From Lytechinus variegatus (lineage: Eukaryota > Echinodermata > Echinoidea > Temnopleuroida > Toxopneustidae): DNA of 64,000 bases. This document shows, piece by piece, positions 44,026 through 56,000 of the stretch; the stretch's first letter is position 1; every line of letters starts with the position of its first letter. The stretch is from contig NC_054743.1 in NCBI RefSeq assembly GCF_018143015.1, positions 36,831,243 through 36,895,242 of the forward strand, written 5' to 3'. Below the pieces are notes generated by a model that worked only from the letters and a program-made list of their open reading frames with translations, was not told where the DNA came from and searched no databases. Both the position numbers and the translations under genes were made by a program.

Positions 44026-44094
44026 CTAGTCTGTATGAAGAGTCTTCATGTATTGCGATGTACTGATCCGTCTCCTCTCTTGCGTGGACGTAGT
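44026..44094 (-). CDS. RABL3 last coding exon
   Basis: 69 bp from TTCCAG to TAG. In phase 0 after [13 protein letters not shown] it reads [19 protein letters not shown] and HTD. The basic stretch and the ...L-H-x-D ending resemble the vertebrate tail. A longer frame shifted by one ([12 protein letters not shown]...) is also open, but it does not fit the incoming phase. Confidence 0.85.
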   Translation of the reverse strand, partial: TTSTQERRRISTSQYMKTLHTD

Positions 44095-47000
44095 CTGGAA
44101 GACAGACAAAAAACACAAGACAATTAGTTGGAACCATTCTCAAACTGACGCTCACCTTCACCAAAATGAGAATACACTGAAACATAGTCTCTCACAATCA
44201 CAACTATTCAATATAAAATTGTACAAGAAATAATACTCCCTTCATCAATATGAGAATAAACTTAAAGGACAAGTCCACCCCAACAAAAACTTGATTTGAA
44301 TAAAAAGAGAAAAATTCAACAAGCATAACACTGAAAATTTCATCAAAATCGGATGTAAAATAAGAAAGTTATGGCATTTTAAAGTTTCGCTTATTTTCAA
44401 CAAAATAGTTATATGAACGAGCCAGTTACATCCAAATGACCGAGTTGATGACATCACTCACTCACTATTTCTTTTGTATTTTATTATATGAAATATTTTC
44501 ATTTTCTCGTCATTGTCATGTGAAATGAAGTTTTATTCCTCCCTGAACACATGGAATTCCATTATTTTAACATTTTGTGCTTCAGGCAAGGAGGTCCTAA
44601 TCGTCAAATTCGTAAAAATTGAAATATTGCATAATTCAAACAATAAAAAACAAAAGAAATAGTGAGTGAGTGACATCGACTCTCATTTGGATGTAACTGG
44701 CTCGTTCATATAACTATTTTGTTGGAAATAAGCGAAACTTTGAAATGTCATAACTTTCTTATTTTACATCCGATTTTGATGAAATTTTCAGCATTATGCT
44801 TCGCTGATTTTTCTCTATTGATTCAAATCAACATTTTTCTGAGGTGGACTAGACCTTTAAACACACGCAAACAACAACTATTCAATATAAAATTAATGTT
44901 CGAGAGGGAAATAGTGGGACCTGTCTTTCCAATATGCCAGGATAGTACATTACATTCCTAGTTGAGGTCGCATACATGTAATTCACAAACACCCTAGGCA
45001 TTCTTGTTTCGCAGATAGTATGGGTACTGACATTACTTCATAGCAAATTACACATTAAATTTGCAACAAAAATATGACATGTATACCAAGTAGTCGTGTG
45101 TCCGGACAATCGATTTCAATCAGCCATTTGGAAAAGCTAACAAGCAAAGTTTTATCAATTTTTATAACAAAATGTTAAGCAATATTATAGCAAACAAAAT
45201 TGAAGAAGATTACAACCACTGAATTTATATATTTTGTGTAATTCAAAGAAAAAGTAGACGGCTTCGAAATTTTAAAGTGTCCGGACACCCGACCCCCCCC
45301 TATCTTAATACAGCTTATACATAAGGATAGATGTCATGTATACCGGTATTACATTCTGCTGCGAGCTCACATAACAGGATAATATTGCATACATGTACAG
45401 TAGCAGATCAAACAGGAAAGAAAGAAAATGTAAACTTGTAAAAATGGCTGAGGGAGTTGACATATGGCTGCACTAAAGCACTCATAAAATATTTTACTTT
45501 TTTATAAGGTAACAAAGCTGCTTAAAACTCTATTGAATGAAATAAACAAAAGCTTTTAAATCTTAGGCTTAAGCTTAAGTAAATCTGTACAAATTAACAC
45601 AAGAGAGTGTGTAAGGAATATTAGTATGAAGAGTAGAGTCTGGTGTGCAAAATCAGTACAAGCAGACTTTATAAGGCTATATTCTATATTGTGCATCACT
45701 AGCAAAGAAATGGACAGTGCTATATGCTCCATGACTTACACAGTCCACTGTATACATGTATGTGATTATATCATCCTGGTTCTAAGTATGAATCAGGGGA
45801 GCGTTTCATCAATATTTTCATCCGACAAGTTGTCAGATCTGACATCTTTCAATGATTTTGATTGGCTGAAAGGTACTTTTCCTATGGTAATTGTCGGATA
45901 AAATGGGATTTGTCGGATAAAACGTCTGACAAGTCCTTTCATGAAACGCCCCCTGGTTTCATTCAAGGCTATTATGTGTAATTACTGGACATGAACTAGG
46001 GGCAGCCAGGTACATTCAAACCAGTGTGTATTCGAGGCAAAGGAATGGAAAGGCTACATAATACTCCAAAGTATGATTGCATGACTTACGCAGCCCACAA
46101 GGCATGCGATTACTACAGCAGTTGCATGGTCATGATTTAGGTTTTAATGACAGCTACTACGTACTGAGCACACATGTGAAAATTATAACTTGGTACAGTT
46201 TAGTATCCTGATAATTCACATGAAAGAAGGCGATTGTAAGAATCATCCAACTTTGGAACAGGCTGGAACACACATAGTAAACTTAATAGGGTGGATAGTT
46301 CCTTCTTACACTGTACAAGCCATGTGCATTATTTGTTTTATAAAATTGTGACATTCAAACCATAGTGTGTGTTAGAGGAATGGAAAGGCTATATAGTCTG
46401 TAACATGATTGGGTGACTTACACAGCCCACTATGCATGTGATTATGATCAGCAGTTGTATAAATATTCACCAACCTGAGATGTGTCACGTGGGAAGTACC
46501 TCCTCTCTATAACCTGTAAAAACAAAACAACAACAATATGAGAGGCAAAAAAAACATGCTTTATTCTATCGGTTGATTCACTATATTAAAGTCTAACAGA
46601 TTAATTATCAACAGTGTTTGGCAAATGTGTGCCAAAGCTGTTAGAAGGCTTGTTGGGTGAAAAAGTAATAAAACAGTAATATGATAATAATTTGATAAGA
46701 ATAAAAGAATCGTTTGATCTACCCAAAATTCATTTTAATCCATTTAATTTTGCTTTGGTCTTCAAAGTACTTCAAAACTCTGAGATCTAATGAGAAAAAA
46801 ATATGGATTAGTTACGTTAATCAAACACACCACACCAGCATGCACTGCATTTCTCAATGAAGTAATGAAATTTGACTTTAAAGGCCATGGTCAAACTCTT
46901 TCTTAAAATTATGGGAAAAGTTGCATTTACATTGTATGTTCCCTATCTTTACCTGGCTCTTTCCTCATGGGGCACTCTTAATAATACTATCAAAGATTCC

Positions 47001-50000
47001 CCAAGCCTAAATTCTTTTAAATTTAAGTTGAAAAAGTTTCTCCAAGATACTCGTTAGTTTATTCAACTCTTCATCACTCATACATTACATTTTTCATAAA
47101 TACTCAGCACTACAAACTGGAAATATGATATTTTTCTATTCCTGTTGATCTGTATATTCGCTGTGAGTGTCGGGGCAAGAATCTGGAGACCACTGATCTT
47201 GCTTTTTTTCTCTCATTTTCTATTTCTTTATTTCTTTTAAACTATTCATTCAGATAGATTTAAGTTCAAATTTCTACCATGTTGTATTTGTGTTTTGTTT
47301 ACATTGTTCATACGTATATGTTATAGGAGGCTGCATCCTGCAAGCTTCGCTTTTTAGCAGCTTCCTCAGTTTCCGACCTGTTATCTTGATTATTATACAT
47401 AATAAGTTTCTTTGTTTTATTGATTATAATTATATCAAGATGTATGTAACAAAAGATATTGTAAATGTGAATGATTGTTGGAAATGGAAAATAAATGAAA
47501 TGAAATGTTGTTTTAATTGATGAAAAAAAAACATTTCAGCAAATTATTGAATGACTTAAGTGTTTCACATGAACTGACTAAGTGACCTTGTAATGCTAGA
47601 GATACCTGTACAACTGGCTATCCATAGTTAAACCACAAATTTAGACCAGAGTTTAAATTACAAATAAAAAATGAAAATCCATACTTCACTAATTGAAACA
47701 GAAATCTGAAACAGAAATCCTCAGAAAATATGTTTTTGCCCAATTAATCATGGGCCCGGCAGCCACTGTGCAGCCCTGAGCGCCAAACAGGGTAGTACAA
47801 CTCCCATCTTTTAACATCTTTTGGTCTGATGCGGCCAGGGTTTGAACTCTCGACCTCCCCGTTGAGATGGAAGCTCTACCAACTGAGCCAACACAAAGGT
47901 CAAACCAAATTAAACTGGAGTTCAGAATACAGGCCTTTATATACCGCTAATCAAGAAAATAGTCCTGAAGATTTTTTTCATATTCAAATCCAAATGAAGC
48001 TAAACAAACATGGAATCACATCAAACAGATGTCCATTATACCAATACAACAAGCAGATTCTGTAAAGTGGATTCCTGTTAATGACGTGCGAACTGAAAAC
48101 AGAGGAACAATAGTACGTAATCCTCTGCAAACACCAAATATCAATGATAAAAAATTCAAAATGCAATAAAAAAAATCATAGAACTGCAACGAATGTGTGC
48201 AAAATGAAATCAGAGTATACAAAGAATGCAGTCTGTGAGATGCCGCAAGTGAAAGTGAAATCAATGGCTTTAACGGGTGATCATGGTGAATGAAAATTTA
48301 CTGCATAGATTACATACGTTCGAATAAAACTGAATGCAATGTGAATGACTCCTCTATAAACCAGTTCTTAATATTTACATTAAACACAAACAAATGTGAA
48401 TTGCATGGAATTTTTTCCCTTAAAGTTGGGAGAGATAACGGCAAACCTGAAAAGTAGCCATGCAATTCACGTTCCGAATAAAAATGAAGATATATTTATC
48501 TCTATCCATTCATTAATCTCATTATATTATATGAATATTGAGTATATTATGGTTAAATGAATATGAAGATGAAAAACAAATGAAAATTAAAACCTGATTT
48601 ACCTCAAAGGAATACTACAAAAACCCCATGACAACGAATAGCATAAAAAGAATAAATTGATAACAAACCATTATTATGTATGTATATGAAAAAAGAAACA
48701 TCAGATTGTGAATGAACATGCATGATGTAAATATATTTTCATTAAAAAAAGGTATCGATTGGATCAACAAAAGCCTGTCATTAAAATATTCTGGACTCAG
48801 ATACATAGGTTTTGCACCCTAAGCATTGGCCAACTGCATGGATGTGAGGTACATGTAAGTCTGTCTAAAGGACCTTTAATAATTGACCGTGCACCTATTT
48901 GTGTAACTGTCGCGATCTTGTGCAAAATACATAGTAGCTTGTAACCACATCGCTGCAAATAGATGGTTGCAGAGGCGATTGTTAAATTCAAGTCTCTTAA
49001 GGCCACCGCACACCTTACGACCCGACCGGTCGCCGACTGGCTTGCGACTGGGTGAGGGGAGATGTGACGTCACAGCTCTTGTCAGCTTGAGCGTCGCAGA
49101 CCGGTCAGAGACAAGTCGCAAGGAAAAGGATTTGACATGTCGAATCCTTATGACTGGATCGCAAGCTCAATCCACCCCCAGACAGCAGAGTTGCATAACG
49201 CGTAATATGATAAACAACGCGCATTTTATACGCAGTAGTAAGCGCAATTTCTCAGATGCTATGCCAAAAAGCAAAAAGCGCATGCGTGAGTCGCAGATCG
49301 GATCGCAAGGTGTGCAGTGTCGAGGCTTATGACTGCCTTGCGATTCATCTCCCCTCACTCAGTCGCAAGCCAGTCGCCGCCGGTCGGGTCGTAAGGTGTG
49401 CGGTGGCCTTTAAAGGCAGAAATCTCTTTGACTATAATAGCTAAAATCATTAAGTAAATATCCCATACTTCTTATTTTCTTATCTTCAAGATGTAGAAAT
49501 TAATTTTAAAACCTGTTCCCTTGGATAAAACTAGGCACACTATTTTTCATGTACAATTTTTTTAATGAAGAATCATCACATCATTCTGACCCTAGAAAAC
49601 AATGTACATCACAGTACTGAAGGTTGGGGTTAAAATTAAACCCAATTCATTCAATCATACATGTACATCTGTGACAACATGATGCGTTAACACACGCCAG
49701 AGAATCATATTCAAATGCTTTATTGGTATCATTAATACTTCTTCATGCTATTTTTCTTCCACAACATATCTGATTGATTTCCAATGCCTGAACACTGATT
49801 ACAGGGTACAAATTTTTCAATAAAAACAGATTAGTTTCTAACAAAGGATCAATGTTTAAAATAACACAATGTGAGGGGGAGGGGTATTTCAATACAGTAT
49901 GGGGGGGGGGGGGCTGTGATGAAAAAATAACAAATTTGAGTCTAACTCTAACAATTCTACACACCTTTTTGGGACCGTCCCTAGTACTATGGCCGCTACG

Positions 50001-53000
50001 ACGAGAGATCACCTTCAGGACGATAGAGGGAGTTCATGTTAGAATCATATGATATTTGTATAATACCCCTTTCAATAAATTGCCGGTCAGCCCTAGTTTT
50101 GTATGTTTATTATAAAGCTTTGAATTATTTAAGCAGCACGGGTCAGAAAGGACTGCTTTGTTTTGGCACTGATTTCATCAGCAGAAGACACAAGACAGAA
50201 AGTACTGGAGGAGAGTAGTTGTACGTGAGGTGATGCTGATAATTCTTGTAGGGTAAAATCCCAATGGATGTCCTTTCTGGTTGAATTATTGAATGGATTC
50301 CATTGCAATATACAGAAGAATTATTGAAAGAGGTATTATACATGAAAAGCACCAAGTCAGTTGAAGAATAGATGGAATCACTTTTTTACAAAAGAGAGAA
50401 TATATAAGTTATGTGTCAATACTTAAATGTTAAAGGCATAAAGGACCCAACAATTGAACCAGTTGTAGCCTAGCTGATCATAACAAATATTTTCCACATG
50501 CTCCAGCCTGCATATATACCGTGTGAGTACAAATCCCAAATTGAAAGAAAATGTATATTTTTAGTATATATTTTAGTATATATTAGTATATATGGCTGGA
50601 AAGAGTATCTTCTCCCAAATAATTTGATACCATATTTATGTGGTATGTCTTCATGCTTAGATAATCAGAAGGTGTTCTTTGCAGTTATGCAAATTTTCAC
50701 TTGCGCCAAAGTAAGGCATGACTGCAATGAATGAATCTAGAGGTCAATGATGTCAAACTCCTTCATGAACTAGTAAACATATTTGTTATCCATTTTCAAT
50801 GAAATTAACTTGAGAATTGATACTAAAATGTGATTATTAAAGGATTACAAATGTAACTTTAATACTGAACAGGTGTTTTGAAATGGATTTTAATGGAACC
50901 CTTGTTGGACTATAACATCATTGACATCTGGATTAATTAATGCATACAGGTGTTAATACACACCACATAAATGTGGTATCAAATTATCTGAGAGAAGATA
51001 CTCTTTCAGGCCATACATATAGTGATCATGCATTCATGACATATTTTTGCTTAAATTTAGTGATTTGTGAGGTGTCAAGTTTTTTTTTACTCACATAGTA
51101 TATACATATTCAGGCTTAGTCTCCAAAAGGTTAAAAGACATCATCACCAAGAAAGATGGAAGAAAAGTATCTGTCATCTTGACAGTATAAAGACATCAAA
51201 CAACAAATGTTTTTGTATGAAGTAAAACAAAAATGGTCTAAAAATACATGTAGCAATATTTCATTGCATGTGCATCTACATCTATGTGATAATTTTGTTG
51301 ATTTCTTTATAAAAAAACAACTTTATGCCATGTAATGGACTCTTCACAAGAATAAAATTGCATGATCCTTTTTATACAAAGAAATGTGATTTATTATTAC
51401 ATTTTGAATTTATATACTGTACATTTTTGGAAAGGAAATAAAGAAGCATGGAAATCATAACTTTGACTTGCACAATGTCAGGTTGCTAGCTGTGATATGC
51501 ATGCAATGTATAATTCATATTTTTGTTAGAAATTTAATGCGTTAATAATGATGATGGGCCATGGTACTCAATTACTGTAGTTAAGACAATCTGGCCTGTA
51601 TTCTAAAGTCAGGTTTAACATAGATCATGGTCTAACTCTGTGCTAAAATTATGGGAATCCAAAAGTGTCAAATATTTTTATCAAGTTGCACGTTTCTTAT
51701 GTTTACTGTGCTCTTTCCTGATTCAACGATGGTGATGGCAATCATCTATTTATACTTCCTAGAGAATTACGAATGATTTGAGAGCCAAATGAGCTGAAAT
51801 ATTGTATCTCTACTGTTGGTGATTAAACAATTGGCTATCCATACTTAAACCACAACTTTAAACCTGAGTTTAAGTGAAAACCGACTTCAGATTACGGGCC
51901 ACTAGGTTCAAGTTTTACTTCTATAGACTAAGCATGCAGTAAATAATTTGACATTAAAATGTTAAGAAGCATGACATTTCTATAATTTACAGACAAAGAA
52001 ATAATAAATAAAGAAAATATAGGGTCCTGGAAGTGGAGGGGAAAGATTGGACCACAACAGGGTCCCGTAACACAAAGCTTAGCAATGATCGTAGAACATT
52101 AATCTACGATTGACTCCATAGACTACAATGTACAATCAATCGTTAAAATCAAGCGTACGATTAATCGCTAATCTTTGTGTTACTGGACCCAGAGGTCTAA
52201 AACATAATTATAAAACAGGGTAGGGTGCTTTACTGGAACCAAATAGAAATGAAATAATTCCTTTGTACGAGAGCAGCATACCCATTCCATAGACAACTGC
52301 CGACTGTATTTAGTGCTTACCTTATCAAAGAAACGGCTCAGTTTAACAGCATTTGTGGTCCCTGGTGCTAAGTGTTTGGCATCTGTACAGTTCTAATCAT
52401 TTGAGGGAAAGTGTAAAAAAAAATGGGATGAATTATTGAATTTCTTGTGCTTTGACTTGGAAGCCCTTGGGCATTTTTTTTTGCAGAGGACGCAAAAAAG
52501 GTTCACACTCAGAGTGTTACACAGATAAAAAAAAATCAGCAGCTGAAAATATTTTGACTAAAAGTGGCGAGTGTAAAACTTGTAGAGCATTAAACAAGTT
52601 TTATAATTGCATTTATTCATCTCTTTCACAATGACCTATTCCCCTCTTTCATTATGACCTCCAAGGGAGACAATAAAAGCAATCTTTATCAGCAGGTAAG
52701 GGATTTCTTATAATAAAGGATTTTTTTAACGTGGTCTGTATAGATAGGCAGTCCTGCTATACAGGCAGACAAAACAGGCTTTAATTGTAAAATAAATTTG
52801 GTATACTAATAAATGCAGGATTTACCTACACATACAAGTAATTAAGTCCATTCTTGAGCAAATTTTCCAGGGAGGGGGGGATCAGCAGCAGGTGTTTCAC
52901 GAATATCCATGTGCGTATTACATCACTGAATACCCTGATTCCAATCCAGTAATAATCCAACATGAAGAGCTCAAGCAAGAGAAAGTAAAGAGAGTGATTT

Positions 53001-56000
53001 CTGGACCGTCACAGTAACAGAATCTTTCAGAGACAATTTAATCCGACTTCCTGGTTGCACAACCTGACCCACAAAGATGTATGGTGTATTGATTTTTTAT
53101 TGTTTGCACTTGACTTCCTGGCTTTTGTCTCTACAAGGTGTATTGATAATCCCCCCCCCCCCCTCAATTGTTTATAGTGAAGACCACTAAGAACACATAC
53201 ATGATGTACTAAAGTATCGTATCCATAATGAAGCATGAGAATGCATAAATCTATACATTGAGAAGAAAAAAATTCTCCATTTTAACTGAATACTAACCAA
53301 ACGACGTCTTCACTACTTACTAAATTGATTTCATCAGCCCCACATTCCTCTGCTATTGAAGAAGATTGTAGTTTGGTTTGTCTTTGTGAATCCAGCTGAT
53401 CTCTCTTCACTCCTACCACCAGGATGGGTGTATGGTGGCCTGCAAACTGCTCAGGGTCATACTCACTCCTAATATTGGCAGAAGAGATGAGGGGGGGGGA
53501 GGAAATTATAAGAGTGGTATCAATATCATTGGTAATGATGATGATGATGAAGGTGGTGGTCGTCGTCGTCGTTGAAGTTGCTTGATGATGATGATATTGG
53601 TAGTTGTGGTGGCTGCGACGGTGGTGGTGATGATGATGATGATGACGGTGGTGGTGGTTGTCGTCGTTGAAGTTGCTTGATGATGATGATAATGATATTG
53701 GTGGTTGTGTTGGCGGTGGTGGTGATGATGATGATGACGGTGGTGGTTGTCGTCTTTGAAGTTGCTTGAAGATGATGATAATGATATTGGTGCTTGTGTT
53801 GGCGGTGGTGGTGATGATGATGATGACGGTGGTCGTTGTCGTCGTTGAAGTTGCTTGAAGATGATGATAATGATATTGGTGGTTGTGTTGGCGGTGGTGA
53901 TGATGATGATGACGTTGACGGTGGTGGTGGTTGTCGTTGAAGTTGCTTGATGATGATGATAATGATATTGTTGGTTGTGTTGGTGATGATGATGATGACG
54001 TTGACGGTGGTGGTGGTTGTCGTTGAAGTTGCTTGATGATGATGATGATAATGATATTGGTGGTTGTGTTGGCGGTGGTGGTGGTGATGATGATGATGAT
54101 GACGACGTTGACGGTGGTGGTGGTTGTCGTTGAAGTTGCTTGATGATGATGATAATGATATTGTTGGTTGTGTTGGCGATGGTGGTGATGATGATGATAA
54201 TGGTGATGATAATGGTGATGATGGTGATGATGATGATGGTGATAATGGTGATGATGGTGATGATGATGCTGATGATACTGATGGTGATGTTGATGATGGT
54301 GATGTTGATGATGATGATCTTCATCATCATCGTGTTGGTGGTGGTGATGACGATGATGATGATAATAATGTTCAGATTAGAAAGATGTCTGATTAACTTA
54401 CACACTTGTTCTATGCCTCTCTGACCCAATGTTCTGATCTCTCTGTAGAATTTCACTCAGCCATTTACCAAGATTGGTATGAGATTTACGATTCGTCAGA
54501 TCATGAACTAGAATGATACCTGAAAAATAAAAACATCATTACCATATCTGAACAGTATCTAACCAATTCCCATGTATACAAAACTCTTTGTGCACTATCA
54601 TCCAGTATCACATAGGCTAATGAACGATGATCATTAGCGATAAAAAAATAATTATATAGGATGGCTTTCCTCCACGGTATACCGGTACCAGAAATGTTCT
54701 CCTGGGGGCCGTTGCATAAAACTTTTTACCTGAGAAAACTCTGGTAAAAACTGAAAACCAAGGTTAGTCTGATTTCTGCCATTGACTTTAACACAGGGCA
54801 AAAACTCCGGTAAAAACAACCTGAGTTTTCTCAGGTAAAAAGTTTTATGCAACGGACTCTTGGTTAAGGCAACCACTGCACTCATCTACGACTCGTGCTG
54901 TCAGAGTATTTCTGGTATCCCATTCTGAGCCATTCAATGTACCATATTATTACCTGAATGAGGCATTTTGGAGGCAAGATATACTTCAGGAAATAGATAT
55001 GGTATCTCCCTTAAAGCCAGTCAATATTATTTAAAGGTCAAGTCCACCTTAGAAAAATGTTGATTTGAATCAATAGAGAAAAATCAGACAAGCACAATGC
55101 TGAAGATTTCATCAAAATCGGATGTACAATAAGACAGTTATGACATTTTAAACTTTCGCTTATTTTTAACAAAATTGTTATATGAACGAGCCAGTTACAT
55201 CCAAATGAGAGAGTTGATGATGTCACTCACTCACTATTTCTTTTGTTTTTTATTGTTTGAATTATACAATATTTCAGTTTTTACGAATTTGATGATTAGG
55301 ACCTCCTTGCCTGAAGCACAAAATGTCGAAATAATGGAATTCCACGTGTTCAGGGAGGAATGAAACTTCATTTCACATGACAATGACGAGAAAATCAAAA
55401 TATTTCACATTTCAAACAATAAAAAACAAAAGAAATAGTGAGTGAATGACATCATCGACTCTCTCATTTGGATGTAGCTGGCTCGTTCATAATAACTGTT
55501 TTTGTGAGATGACGCGAAATTTTAAAATGTCATAACTTTCTTATTTTACATCCAATTTTGATGAAATTTTCAGTGTTATGCTTGTTGAATTTTTCTGTTT
55601 TTATTCAAATCAAGTTTTTGTTGGGGTGGACTTGTCCTTTAAACATCTTTACCATGGGTAGCCATTCCAGATATTCCACCTATCCTGCGATAGTCGTGTC
55701 ATTTCTATCCATCTCTATTCTAATCATGGCCATCAGCACTGAGGATTATCTTTTTTTGGGGGGGGATGCAACAATAGATGCCCCCCCCCCATCCTCTGAG
55801 CCGACAGCCATGATTTTGATACAGGCAGTAGATCCCTAGTTGTAAGACTCTGCCTGGGTTCCCACCTACAACCTCTCATATATGAGGTGGGTGGGCTACC
55901 TTTCAGCCCACGATAATCCATGTTTGTAATCAATAAAGATTCTATTAAAAAAAATACATATACAAGTACAAGTATATATATATGTTTCCAGACTTTTCTC

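Noticed and set aside
46872..47057. A short plus-strand gene in a RABL3 intron
   Set aside because: The protein ends like the C-terminus of LINE reverse transcriptases and is followed by a LINE-type tail, so it is a transposon fragment.
53506..54456. A 316-codon open frame on the minus strand rich in Ile, Ser, Pro and His
   Set aside because: It lies on a triplet-based minisatellite within a RABL3 intron and overlaps a true RABL3 exon in another frame; the composition follows from the repeat.
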